A stretch of DNA of 64,000 nt. Source: Pseudomonadaceae bacterium (GTDB lineage: Bacteria > Pseudomonadota > Gammaproteobacteria > Pseudomonadales > Pseudomonadaceae). The position numbers and the translations under genes are program-made. The stretch is taken from NCBI GenBank assembly GCA_900766265.1, contig CAAFUS010000010.1, positions 62,001 to 126,000 of the forward strand, in the 5' to 3' direction. Below, one piece after another: positions 8,184 to 15,950 of the stretch. The notes below the pieces were generated by a model. It was given only the letters and a program-made list of their open reading frames with translations, ran no database searches and was not told the DNA's origin. Positions within the stretch are counted from its first letter, which is position 1. Each line of letters opens with the position of its first letter.

Positions 8184-8762
8184 ATGCTTCGCGTCCTCCT
8201 GATCGACGACACCCCCCGCAAGGTCGGCCGCCTGAGAAGCGCGCTGATCGAGGCCGGCTTCGACGTGATCGACGAATCCGGCCTGACCATCGACCTGCCC
8301 GAACGGGTCGAAGCCACCCGACCGGACGTCATCCTGATCGACACCGACTCGCCCGGCCGCGACGTCATGGAGCAGGTCGTGGTGGTCAGTCGAGACCAGC
8401 CGCGGCCGATCGTCATGTTCACCGACGACGACAACCCGGACGCCATGCGCCAGGCGATTCGCGCCGGCGTCAGCGCCTATATCGTCGAAGGCATCCAGGC
8501 GCAGCGCTTGAAGCCCATACTGGACGTGGCGATGGCGCGCTTCGAAAGCGACCAGGCGATACGCGCCCAACTGCACGCCCGTGACCAGCAACTGGCCGAG
8601 CGCAAGCGCATCGAACTGGCCAAGGGCATGCTCATGAAGATGAAGCACTGCAACGAAGAAGAGGCCTACACCCTGATGCGCCGGCAAGCCATGAGCCGCC
8701 AGCAAAAGCTGATCCAGGTCGCCGAACAGATCATCGCCATGAACGACCTGCTCGGTCAGTGA
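8184..8762 (+). CDS. nasT: ANTAR-domain response regulator / transcription antiterminator NasT
   Basis: A 192-aa two-domain protein. The N-terminal receiver-like domain (about 1-120; LLIDDTP, ILIDTDSPGRD) is followed by a helical linker and a C-terminal ANTAR RNA-binding domain (about 130-190; RKRIELAKGMLMKMKHCNEEEAY). In this family NasT binds paired hexaloop hairpins in nitrate-operon leaders and stops terminator formation. NasS inhibits it until nitrate binds. Three matching leaders are present in this window (9020-9125, 12843-12927, 16579-16678). Same operon as nasS. Confidence 0.95.
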   Translation: MLRVLLIDDTPRKVGRLRSALIEAGFDVIDESGLTIDLPERVEATRPDVILIDTDSPGRDVMEQVVVVSRDQPRPIVMFTDDDNPDAMRQAIRAGVSAYIVEGIQAQRLKPILDVAMARFESDQAIRAQLHARDQQLAERKRIELAKGMLMKMKHCNEEEAYTLMRRQAMSRQQKLIQVAEQIIAMNDLLGQ

Positions 8763-8993
8763 GCCCCCAACCTGTCTTCGGGCAGGCAACCCCCTCCCAT
8801 AACTTGCCCCGAACCTGAGCATTGTCCGCCCGGGCGATGCCCCGCCTGCACGTTTTGGCAGCATGCCTGACGTTCCGCCAGTCCCGTCGAGCCCCGCTGC
8901 GCCAGCGTTGCGGCGCGCTAAGTCCTTGATTGCCAAGCGCGCCGCCGGTGCTCCGCCGCGTCGTGCGTATCCGGTGCTCGCTGCAACCCAGTA
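8763..8993. other. Intergenic region between nasT and the nrtA promoter
   Basis: No gene is seen. It holds a 6-bp UUCG hairpin at 8771-8786 (CCTGTC/GGCAGG, no T-run), which may mark the 3' end of the nasST transcript. A 10-bp perfect inverted repeat GCGGCGCGCT / AGCGCGCCGC lies at 8910-8919 and 8936-8945. TGCACG-N5-GCAGCA at 8847-8863 resembles a weak NtrC enhancer half-matched to TGCACC-N5-GGTGCA, about 130 bases upstream of the sigma-54 promoter. Confidence 0.5.
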
Positions 8994-9009
8994 TGGCAAG
9001 CCGCTTGCA
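8994..9009 (+). promoter_or_regulatory. Sigma-54 (-24/-12) promoter for nrtABC
   Basis: TGGCAA (8994-8999), five bases, TTGCA (9005-9009). The invariant GG and GC are at the correct spacing and only one consensus base differs. Predicted transcription start is near 9020, just before the paired-hexaloop leader. Confidence 0.75.
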
Positions 9010-9019
9010 ATGACCCTTT

Positions 9020-9125
9020 CAGAATCTCGCGCAGCACACCAACGGCGGTGGCCGCGGATTACGGACAACGGCGTCCGTCAGGTGACCCCCCCCCCATCGG
9101 GTCGCTTGGCGTACGCCGTTTTTTT
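9020..9125 (+). ncRNA. NasT-responsive (ANTAR) antitermination leader of nrtABC
   Basis: Two hairpins, each with the loop AACGGC (A at position 1, G at position 4). P1 is CACC / GGTG at 9037-9050. P2 is ACGGAC / GTCCGT at 9061-9078, a perfect 6-bp stem. P2 overlaps the 5' arm of a large terminator: arms 9068-9088 and 9099-9119, 21 positions with 17 Watson-Crick pairs, 3 G-U pairs and one mismatch, followed by seven T. P2 and the terminator cannot form together, so NasT binding to P1-P2 would permit read-through into nrtA. The architecture follows the published ANTAR target motif; the function here is inferred. Confidence 0.85.
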
Positions 9126-9148
9126 ATGCTTCGCACAAGGAATTCACC

Positions 9149-10432
9149 ATGACCGATCGTGACCCGTCGAAACCGGTTGATAGCAGTCGTCGCAATTTCC
9201 TCAAGTATTCCATCGCCACCGCCGGGACTCTCGCAGGCGTCGCCGCCCTGGGCCTGTCCGCACCGGCCAGCCTGCGCAGCGCCGCCTGGGCGGCAGGCTC
9301 CGACGCACCTGAAAAGGCGGCGCTGACGGTCGGCTTCATCCCGCTGACCGACTGCGCCTCGCTGATCGTCGCCGCGACCCAGGGCTTCGCTGGCAAGTAT
9401 GGCCTGACCATCACGCCGAGCAAGGAAGCCTCCTGGGCGGGCGTGCGCGACAAGCTGATCAACGGCGAGCTGGACGCCGCCCACGTCCTTTACGGCATGC
9501 TCTACGGCCTGCAGCTGGGCGTCGGCGGTCCGCGCACCGAGATGGCCAACCTGATGGGCCTGAACCAGAACGGCCAGGCGATCACCCTTTCCAAGCAGCT
9601 GCGCGAAGCCGGGGTGACCACGGGCGAGCAACTGGCGGCCAAGGTCAAGGAAGGCGGCAAGCCGATGACCTTCGCCCAGACCTTCCCCACCAGCACCCAT
9701 GCCATGTGGCTCTACTACTGGCTCGGCAGCCACGGGATCAACCCGATGAGCGACGTCAAGACCATCACCGTGCCGCCGCCGCAGATGGTCGCCAACATGC
9801 GTGTCGGCAACATGGACGGCTTCTGTGTCGGCGAGCCCTGGGGCGCCCGGGCGATCTACGACAAGATCGGCTTCACCGCCGTGACCACCCAGCAGATCTG
9901 GCCCGATCATCCCGAGAAGGTGCTTGGCACCACCCGCGCCTTCATCGAGAAATACCCTAACGCGGCCCGCGCGCTGGTCATGTCGCTGCTCGACGCCAGC
10001 CAGTTCATCGAAGCCAGCGAGGAGAACAAGCGCAGCACGGCCAAGCTGATCTCCGGCAAGGCCTACGTCAATGCGCCGGTCGACGTCATCGAACCGCGCT
10101 TCCTCAGCCAATACGACGACGGCCTGGGCAACACGTGGAAGGACGACCACGCCATGGCCTTCTGCCGTGGCGGCGAAGTGAACTACCCCTACCTGTCTGA
10201 CGGCATGTGGTTCCTCACCCAGTTCCGCCGCTGGGGCCTGATCAAGGAAGACCCGGACTACCAGGCCATCGCCCGCTCGGTCAACCAGACCGCCCTCTAC
10301 GGCGAGGCCGCCAGCCAGCTCAAGCTGGCCGTACCGAGCAGCCCGATGCGCTCGAGCACCCTGCTCGACGGCGTCGTCTGGGATGGTTCCAACCCCGCCG
10401 CCTATGCGGCTTCCTTCGCCGTCAAGGCCTGA
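9149..10432 (+). CDS. nrtA: Nitrate ABC transporter, periplasmic substrate-binding protein (NrtA/CmpA family)
   Basis: A 427-aa binding protein that captures nitrate in the periplasm and delivers it to NrtB. The N-terminus carries a Tat signal (SSRRNFLKYS followed by a hydrophobic stretch to about residue 45), so it is exported folded. TFPTSTHAMWLYYWL, GFCVGEPWGARAI and IWPDHPEKVLG are conserved nitrate-binding-family blocks also present in NasS. A GAATT-type weak ribosome site precedes the ATG. The gene lies 23 bases after the leader terminator and 15 bases before nrtB. Confidence 0.93.
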   Translation: MTDRDPSKPVDSSRRNFLKYSIATAGTLAGVAALGLSAPASLRSAAWAAGSDAPEKAALTVGFIPLTDCASLIVAATQGFAGKYGLTITPSKEASWAGVRDKLINGELDAAHVLYGMLYGLQLGVGGPRTEMANLMGLNQNGQAITLSKQLREAGVTTGEQLAAKVKEGGKPMTFAQTFPTSTHAMWLYYWLGSHGINPMSDVKTITVPPPQMVANMRVGNMDGFCVGEPWGARAIYDKIGFTAVTTQQIWPDHPEKVLGTTRAFIEKYPNAARALVMSLLDASQFIEASEENKRSTAKLISGKAYVNAPVDVIEPRFLSQYDDGLGNTWKDDHAMAFCRGGEVNYPYLSDGMWFLTQFRRWGLIKEDPDYQAIARSVNQTALYGEAASQLKLAVPSSPMRSSTLLDGVVWDGSNPAAYAASFAVKA

Positions 10433-10447
10433 CCGGAGGGCCATACG

Positions 10448-11299
10448 ATGAACGCACCCGTGAAATTACCCCTGCTGGAAAAAGCCGAGCCGCGCAGCAA
10501 GAACCGGCTCACGAGCCTCATCGGCCAGCGTGGTGCGACGGCCGTCAGGGCCGTGCTGCCACCGCTGCTGGGCATCCTGCTGTTTCTCGGCGTCTGGGCG
10601 CTGATCGCTGCGCGCAGCGATGGCCTGCCGGGCCCCGGGCCGACCTGGACGGCGGCGGTGGCGCTGTTCTCCGATCCGTTCTATGACAACGGACCGAACG
10701 ACATGGGCATCGGCTGGAACATCCTCCATTCGCTGGCCCGGGTCGGCGTGGGCTTCGGCCTCGCGGCGCTGATCGGCATACCGCTGGGCTTCGCCATCGG
10801 CCGCTTCGCCTTCCTGTCCGGCATGCTCTCGCCGATCATCAGCCTGCTGCGGCCGGTCTCGCCCCTGGCCTGGCTGCCGATCGGCCTGCTGGTATTCGAG
10901 GCCGCCGGCCCCGCGTCGATCTGGGTGATCTTCATCAGTTCGATCTGGCCGATCATCCTCAACACCGCCGCCGGCGTCGCCAGCGTCCCGCAGGATTACC
11001 TGAACGTCGCGAAGGTGCTCAAGCTGAGCGAATGGAAGGTGCTCACCCGGATCCTCTTCCCCTCGGTCCTCCCGCACCTGATGACCGGCATCCGCCTGGC
11101 CATCGGCGTCGCCTGGCTGGTGATCGTCGCGGCCGAAATGCTCACGGGCGGCACGGGCCTCGGCTTCTGGGTGTGGGACGAGTGGAACAACCTCAACGTC
11201 GAACACATCCTCATCGCCATCATCGTCGTCGGGCTGATCGGCCTGCTGCTCGAACAGAGCCTGCTGTTGCTCGCCCGACGCTTCGACTACGCCAGCTGA
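10448..11299 (+). CDS. nrtB: Nitrate ABC transporter permease
   Basis: A 283-aa inner-membrane permease with about six membrane segments and the EAA-type cytoplasmic loop DYLNVAKVLKLSEWKVLTRILFPSVLP, which docks on the ATPase. The cytoplasmic N-terminal 30 residues are basic. CGGAGGG lies 9 bases before the ATG. It belongs to the operon nrtA-nrtB-nrtC. The family also includes cyanate, taurine and bicarbonate permeases; the nitrate assignment rests on the adjacent NrtA and NasST. Confidence 0.92.
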   Translation: MNAPVKLPLLEKAEPRSKNRLTSLIGQRGATAVRAVLPPLLGILLFLGVWALIAARSDGLPGPGPTWTAAVALFSDPFYDNGPNDMGIGWNILHSLARVGVGFGLAALIGIPLGFAIGRFAFLSGMLSPIISLLRPVSPLAWLPIGLLVFEAAGPASIWVIFISSIWPIILNTAAGVASVPQDYLNVAKVLKLSEWKVLTRILFPSVLPHLMTGIRLAIGVAWLVIVAAEMLTGGTGLGFWVWDEWNNLNVEHILIAIIVVGLIGLLLEQSLLLLARRFDYAS

Positions 11300-11313
11300 C
11301 ATCGCCAACCGTT

Positions 11314-11338
11314 CCTGCGGCGTCCGAGGCGCCGCAGG
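11314..11338 (+). other. Intercistronic hairpin between nrtB and nrtC
   Basis: Perfect 9-bp stem CCTGCGGCG / CGCCGCAGG with a 7-base loop, no T-run after it. It probably stabilises the upstream message and is not a terminator. Confidence 0.6.
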
Positions 11339-11351
11339 CAGGAGAACCGAG

Positions 11352-12143
11352 ATGGAAAAATTCGTCGAACTGACCCAGGTCAGCAAGCATTTCGATACCA
11401 AGAAGGGCCGCTTCCAGGCGCTGACCCACATCACCCTCGCCATCCGCCGCGGCGAATTCGTGTCGCTGATCGGCCACTCCGGTTGCGGCAAGTCCACCGT
11501 GCTCAACCTCATCGCCGGCCTGCTCGAGGCCAGCGAAGGCGGCCTGATCTGCAACGGCCGCGAAATCGACGGCCCGGGCCCCGAGCGCGCGGTGGTGTTC
11601 CAGAACCACAGCCTGCTGCCCTGGATGACCTGCTACGGCAACGTCCATCTGGCCGTCGAGAGAGTTTTCGGCAAGCGCGAAAACAAGGCGCAACTCAAGG
11701 CACGCACGGAGGCTGCGCTGAACATGGTCGGCCTAGGCCACGCCATCCACAAGCACCCCAGCGAGATATCCGGCGGGATGAAGCAGCGCGTGGGTATCGC
11801 CCGGGCGCTGGCGATGGAACCCAAGGTGCTGCTGATGGACGAGCCCTTCGGCGCGCTCGACGCCCTGACCCGCGCCCACCTGCAGGACGAACTGCTGCGC
11901 ATCGTCGGCCAGACGCAGAGCACGGTGGTGATGGTCACCCACGACGTCGACGAAGCCGTGCTGCTGTCCGACCGCATCGTGATGATGACCAACGGGCCGG
12001 CGGCGACCATCGGCGAGATCCTCGAGGTGGAACTGGATCGCCCGCGCGATCGCATGGCGCTGGCCCATGACGGGCGCTACCACGAGTACCGCGCCGCCGT
12101 GCTGGAATTCCTCTACCAGCGCCAGCAACGACCCGCCGCCTGA
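11352..12143 (+). CDS. nrtC: Nitrate ABC transporter ATP-binding protein
   Basis: A 263-aa single ABC ATPase of the NrtD/SsuB-like group. Walker A is GHSGCGKST, the signature is ISGGMKQRV, Walker B is VLLMDEPFGALD, and the switch His is in MVTHDVDEAVLLSDR. It lacks the C-terminal NrtA-like regulatory domain found in cyanobacterial NrtC, so it corresponds structurally to NrtD-type subunits. GGAG lies 8 bases before the ATG. Last gene of the transporter operon; an imperfect hairpin follows. Confidence 0.92.
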   Translation: MEKFVELTQVSKHFDTKKGRFQALTHITLAIRRGEFVSLIGHSGCGKSTVLNLIAGLLEASEGGLICNGREIDGPGPERAVVFQNHSLLPWMTCYGNVHLAVERVFGKRENKAQLKARTEAALNMVGLGHAIHKHPSEISGGMKQRVGIARALAMEPKVLLMDEPFGALDALTRAHLQDELLRIVGQTQSTVVMVTHDVDEAVLLSDRIVMMTNGPAATIGEILEVELDRPRDRMALAHDGRYHEYRAAVLEFLYQRQQRPAA

Positions 12144-12149
12144 TTGCCC

Positions 12150-12177
12150 GCCGGCCAGCCTCGCAGCGGCTGGTCGG
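12150..12177 (+). terminator. Hairpin after nrtC (weak terminator or 3' stabiliser)
   Basis: An 11-bp stem GCCGGCCAGCC / GGCTGGTCGGC with one G-U pair and a 7-base loop starts just after the nrtC stop. No T-run follows, so it is not a classical intrinsic terminator. Confidence 0.4.
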
Positions 12178-12263
12178 CGCCCGGCACCATTTGCGCGCCG
12201 AATGGACAACGATCATTCGGCAGGGCACTACAATGGCCGCCCCGATTCCGGCATGAGCGCACC

Positions 12264-12707
12264 ATGGCCCGTTTACAGCTGCAGTTCCCCGACGACCAGT
12301 ACTACTTTTCCACCCAGATGACGGTACGGGTCACCGACATCAACGGCGCCAACCACCTGGGCAACGACTCGATGATCTCGATGATTTCCGAAGCCCGCGC
12401 CCGGTTTCTCTTCGCCTATGGCATCCGCGAGACCAACGGCCGGGGCGTCGGCATCATCGTCACCGACCTGGCGACCATGTACCGGGCAGAGGCCCATGCC
12501 CGCGATGCCCTGCTGTTCGAGGTCGGCGTCATGGATTTCAACCGCTACGGCGGCGATATCACGTTTCGCGTCACCCGCCCGGCCGACCAGCGCCTGATCG
12601 CCATGGCCAAGTCCGGGTTCGTCTTCTACGACTATTCGGCCGCCCGGGTCGCACCGATGCCGGACGACTTCGCCAGCCACTTCCCCCGGGTCAACCGCCT
12701 CGATTGA
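12264..12707 (+). CDS. Hotdog-fold thioesterase family protein
   Basis: A 147-aa 4HBT-type acyl-CoA thioesterase-like protein. The block VTDINGANHLGNDSMISMISEARARFLF corresponds to the D-x-n-G-H-lgN motif and the long hotdog helix of 4-hydroxybenzoyl-CoA / acyl-CoA thioesterases. No signal peptide. The start ATG (MARLQLQFPD) was chosen because the in-frame extension upstream is unlike the family and overlaps the post-nrtC hairpin. It lies between two nitrate units without an obvious link to nitrogen metabolism. Substrate unknown. Confidence 0.8.
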   Translation: MARLQLQFPDDQYYFSTQMTVRVTDINGANHLGNDSMISMISEARARFLFAYGIRETNGRGVGIIVTDLATMYRAEAHARDALLFEVGVMDFNRYGGDITFRVTRPADQRLIAMAKSGFVFYDYSAARVAPMPDDFASHFPRVNRLD

Positions 12708-12818
12708 TGCGCCATCGCGAGGCATGAGGCTCGGGATCCGCCCCGCTTTCGTGCACGCCTCCCCCTGGTACGGCCCTCAAGCACTGCCGCAGGCGCTTGC
12801 TGAACGCAACCTTGCTTC
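12708..12818. other. Intergenic region before the second nitrate unit
   Basis: No gene is seen in the whole 12708-13011 gap. This first part ends at a sigma-54 promoter; the rest is the ANTAR leader and about 85 bases of 5' untranslated sequence. A GTGCAC palindrome lies near 12752 and an imperfect dyad (AGCAC...GCGCT) near 12780, either of which could be an NtrC half-site, but neither is convincing. Confidence 0.4.
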
Positions 12819-12834
12819 TGGCAGGGATCTTGCT
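12819..12834 (+). promoter_or_regulatory. Sigma-54 (-24/-12) promoter for the MFS nitrate transporter unit
   Basis: TGGCAG (12819-12824), five bases, TTGCT (12830-12834), one base off consensus with correct GG/GC spacing. Transcription would begin near 12843-12845, at the base of the P1 hairpin. Confidence 0.75.
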
Positions 12835-12842
12835 CCAGCCAA

Positions 12843-12927
12843 GGTGCAGCCAACGAGGGTTGCACCCTATGCAGACAAAGGCGTCGCGTCGCTTGCCGGA
12901 ATTCCGGCCAGTGCGCGGCGCCTTTTT
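12843..12927 (+). ncRNA. NasT-responsive (ANTAR) antitermination leader of the MFS transporter unit
   Basis: P1 is a 9-bp stem GGTGCAGCC / GGTTGCACC (12843-12866, one G-U pair) with loop AACGAG. P2 is GAC / GTC around loop AAAGGC (12874-12885). Both loops have A1 and G4. P2 overlaps the 5' arm of a terminator: AAAGGCGTCGCG (12877-12888) pairs with CGCGGCGCCTTT (12914-12925), with an inner CCGG-AATT-CCGG hairpin, and the run TTTTT ends at 12927. The arrangement is the same as upstream of nrtA. P2 is short, so it depends on protein binding. Confidence 0.8.
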
Positions 12928-13011
12928 CGTTCTACCCCTGGGCAGCAAGCGGTACATCCGGCCAGCGCCACATCACTGCGCAGGTCGGCCCATGACGGTG
13001 AGGTGTGCAAG

Positions 13012-14223
13012 ATGAATACGAGTTTCTGGAAAGCGGGCCATGCGCCTACCCTGTTCGTCGCCTTTCTCTACTTCGACCTGAGTTTCATGGTCTGGTACGT
13101 GCTCGGGCCGCTCGGGGTGCAGATCGCCGCCGACCTCGGCCTGACCACTCAGCAGCGCGCCTTCATGGTGGCGACCCCGATCCTCTCCGGCGCTGTCCTG
13201 CGCCTTGCGCTCGGCATGCTGGCCGACCGCACCTCACCCAAGACCGCGGGGTTGTTCGGTCAGGTGATGGTCATCGTCGCGCTGGCGCTGGCCTGGTCGT
13301 TCGGCATTCGCAGCTATGAGCAGGCGCTGCTGCTCGGCCTGTTCCTCGGTTTCGCCGGCGCCTCCTTCGCCGTCGCGCTGCCGCTGGCCTCCCAGTGGTA
13401 TCCGGCCGAGCATCAGGGCAAGGCCATGGGCATCGCCGGCGCGGGCAACTCGGGCACGGTGCTGGCCGCGCTCTTCGCCCCGGGGCTCGCCGCCCTGTTC
13501 GGCTGGAACAACGTGTTCGGCCTGGCACTGGTGCCGCTGGTGCTAGTCCTGGTGCTGTTCGCCGGGATGGCACGCAACGCCCCCAACCGCCCGAAACCCA
13601 AGTCCATGGCCGACTACATGAAGGCACTGGGCGACCCGGACAGCTGGTGGTTCATGTTCTTCTACAGCGTGACCTTCGGCGGGTTCCTCGGTCTGGCCAG
13701 CACCCTGCCCGGCTACTTCTACGACCAGTACGGCTTCGATCCGGTCAAGGCCGGCTACTACACCGCGGCGTGCGTCTTCGCCGGCAGCATGATGCGCCCG
13801 CTCGGCGGCGCCCTGGCCGACCGCATCGGGGGCATCCGCTCGCTGCTGGTGGTGTACACCGTGGCGGCCCTGTGCATCGCTGCGGTCGGCATCAACCTGT
13901 CCAGCTCGACCGCCGCCCTGGCGCTGTTCGTGGTTGCGATGCTCAGCCTGGGCGCCGGCAACGGCGCGGTGTTCCAGCTGGTACCGCAGCGCTTCCACCG
14001 GGAAATCGGCGTGATGACAGGCCTGGTGGGGATGGCCGGCGGCATCGGTGGATTCCTGCTGACCGCCGGCCTCGGCGCCGTCAAGCAGGCCACCGGCGAT
14101 TATCAGCTCGGCCTCTGGCTGTTCGCCAGCCTCGGCGTGCTAGCCTGGATCGGCCTGTACAGCGTCAAGCAGCGCTGGAGGACCACCTGGGGCTCGGCCG
14201 CGGTGACCGCCGCCCGGGTCTGA
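13012..14223 (+). CDS. MFS nitrate/nitrite transporter (NarK/NasA family)
   Basis: A 403-aa major facilitator with about 12 membrane segments. The two nitrate-signature regions, GFAGASFAVALPLASQWYPAEHQGKAMGI-like in helix 5 and LGAGNGAVFQLVPQRFHREIGVMTGLVGMAGG-like in helix 11, are characteristic of NNP-family nitrate porters. Conserved arginines are at the usual places. The start ATG (MNTSFWKAGH) follows GAGGTG at 7 bases; longer in-frame starts would lie inside the leader. P. aeruginosa calls the equivalent gene nasA. Its presence beside nrtABC gives two nitrate uptake routes. Confidence 0.92.
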   Translation: MNTSFWKAGHAPTLFVAFLYFDLSFMVWYVLGPLGVQIAADLGLTTQQRAFMVATPILSGAVLRLALGMLADRTSPKTAGLFGQVMVIVALALAWSFGIRSYEQALLLGLFLGFAGASFAVALPLASQWYPAEHQGKAMGIAGAGNSGTVLAALFAPGLAALFGWNNVFGLALVPLVLVLVLFAGMARNAPNRPKPKSMADYMKALGDPDSWWFMFFYSVTFGGFLGLASTLPGYFYDQYGFDPVKAGYYTAACVFAGSMMRPLGGALADRIGGIRSLLVVYTVAALCIAAVGINLSSSTAALALFVVAMLSLGAGNGAVFQLVPQRFHREIGVMTGLVGMAGGIGGFLLTAGLGAVKQATGDYQLGLWLFASLGVLAWIGLYSVKQRWRTTWGSAAVTAARV

Positions 14224-14274
14224 ACCTGACGCAGCCGCCGCGACCGGTGGCTGCCGCCCTCTGCGGAACGCCCC

Positions 14275-15948
14275 ATGCCCCTGCAACTGACCTTCGGCGA
14301 AGCCAGCGCCACCGGCCCGCGCAACGAAAACCAGGACGCCATCCGCGTCGTCACGCCGGCGCCCTCGCTTGCCCTGAGCAAGGGCTTCCTGCTGGCGCTG
14401 GCCGACGGCGTCAGCCATTGCGCCGACGGTGCCCTGGCCGCGCGTGCCACCTTGCAGGCGCTGGCGCTCGACTATTACTCGACACCTGAAACCTGGGCTG
14501 TCACCCATGCGCTCGAGCGGCTGCTCACGGCGCAGAACCGCTGGCTGCAGGCCAACGGCAACGGCCAACCGCTGCTGACCACGCTCACCGCCCTGGTGCT
14601 GCGCGGTACCCGCTTCACCCTGGCCCATGTGGGCGACTGCCGGGCGTATCGCTGGGCCGACGCCACGCTCGAACGCCTCAGCGAGGATCACGTCTGGCAG
14701 CAACCGGGCATGCAACATGTGCTCAAGCGGGCCCTGGGGCTGGACCAGCACCTGGTGGTGGACTTTCGCGAAGGCGCGCTGCACGAAGGCGACTGCTTCG
14801 TGATCCTCAGCGACGGCGTCTGGTCGGCGCTGCCCGAACGCGATATAGCGGAAGTCCTGCAGACCGAGACCGACCTTTCCCGCGCCGCCAGCACCCTGGT
14901 GAAGGCCGCGCACCTGGCCGGCAGCGGCGACAACGCCAGCGCCGTCCTGGTACGGGTACAGGCGCTGCCCGAGGCGGGCCTGGCCGACAACCTCGCCCAG
15001 CTGGCGCAATGGCCCCTGCCGCCGAAGCTGCGCGCCGGACAAGGGTTCGAAGGCTGGACGGTCGAGGGGCTACTGGCCGAGTCGCGGCAGTCGCTGATCT
15101 ATCGGGTCACCGACACACAAGCGCGCCCGTGGCTGCTGAAAACGCTGCCCCCGAGCCGCGCCGACGACCCATCGGCCGGCCCTGCGCTGCTGCAGGAGGA
15201 ATGGTTCCTGCGCCGTGTGGCCGGGCGCTGCTTTCCGGAATTACACAGCCTCGCGCAGCGCCAGCATCTGTACTACGTGCAGCGCGAATACGCGGGGCAG
15301 AGCCTGGCGCAACTGTTCCGGCAGCAGGGTCCGCTGCCCCTGCCGCAGTGGCTGGACACCGCGCCACGGATATTCCGCGCCCTCGGCATGCTGCACCGGC
15401 GCAATATCCTGCACCGCGACGTCAAACCCGAGAACCTGCACCTGGGGGACGACGGCGAGCTGCGCCTGCTGGACTTCGGCCTGGCGTACTGCCCCGGCCT
15501 GTCGCGTGACGCGCCCAACAGCCTGCCCGGCACACCGAGCTTCATCGCCCCGGAGGCCTTCAGGGGCGAGCCGCCAAGCGCGCAGCAGGACCTCTATGCT
15601 GCCGGCGTTACCCTCTACTACCTGCTCACCGGGCATTACCCCTACGGGGAGATCGAAGCCTTTCAGCGCCCGCGCTTCGGCACGGCCGTGCCGCCGTCGC
15701 GCTACCGCCCGGACCTGCCCGACTGGCTGGACGGGCTGCTGTTGCGAAGCCTGGCGGCCGATCCGGCACAACGATTCGAAACCGCCGAGGAGTGGCTGCT
15801 GAGCTTCGAGCTGGGAGAACAGGCGATAGCTCCAGGCGGCACCCGCCCTCTGCTCGAGCGCGAACCGGTGAAAACCTGGCGCGCCATCGCCCTCGCCTCG
15901 TTGTTGATCAACCTCGCTGGGTTGATCTGGCTGATCGGCCGCGGCTGA
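14275..15948 (+). CDS. PP2C-type phosphatase fused to a Ser/Thr protein kinase with C-terminal membrane anchor
   Basis: A 557-aa fusion. Residues about 1-235 are a PP2C phosphatase with metal-binding motifs ENQDA, LADGVSH, VGDCRAYR, LSDGVWSAL and GDNASAVLV. Residues about 260-530 are a Hanks-type kinase: Lys about 289 in LLKTL, catalytic HRDVKPENL (Asp about 382), DFGLAY (Asp about 400), GTPSFIAPEAF and DLYAAGVTLYYLLTGHYPY. The N-lobe glycine loop is not recognisable. A hydrophobic helix (about 535-555) ends the protein and would hold both domains on the cytoplasmic face. It is 51 bases after the nitrate transporter gene and presumably co-transcribed. A homologue in the same place is known in P. 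aeruginosa; its target is not known to me. Confidence 0.92.
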   Translation: MPLQLTFGEASATGPRNENQDAIRVVTPAPSLALSKGFLLALADGVSHCADGALAARATLQALALDYYSTPETWAVTHALERLLTAQNRWLQANGNGQPLLTTLTALVLRGTRFTLAHVGDCRAYRWADATLERLSEDHVWQQPGMQHVLKRALGLDQHLVVDFREGALHEGDCFVILSDGVWSALPERDIAEVLQTETDLSRAASTLVKAAHLAGSGDNASAVLVRVQALPEAGLADNLAQLAQWPLPPKLRAGQGFEGWTVEGLLAESRQSLIYRVTDTQARPWLLKTLPPSRADDPSAGPALLQEEWFLRRVAGRCFPELHSLAQRQHLYYVQREYAGQSLAQLFRQQGPLPLPQWLDTAPRIFRALGMLHRRNILHRDVKPENLHLGDDGELRLLDFGLAYCPGLSRDAPNSLPGTPSFIAPEAFRGEPPSAQQDLYAAGVTLYYLLTGHYPYGEIEAFQRPRFGTAVPPSRYRPDLPDWLDGLLLRSLAADPAQRFETAEEWLLSFELGEQAIAPGGTRPLLEREPVKTWRAIALASLLINLAGLIWLIGRG

Positions 15949-15950
15949 GA

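Noticed and set aside
8771..8786. UUCG hairpin after nasT as an intrinsic terminator
   Set aside because: The stem is good but no T-run follows (CAACCC), so it was kept only as a possible 3' end structure.
8910..8945. 10-bp inverted repeat as part of the nrtA antitermination leader
   Set aside because: It lies upstream of the sigma-54 promoter at 8994-9009, so it would not be in the nrtA transcript. The true hexaloop pair was found at 9037-9078.
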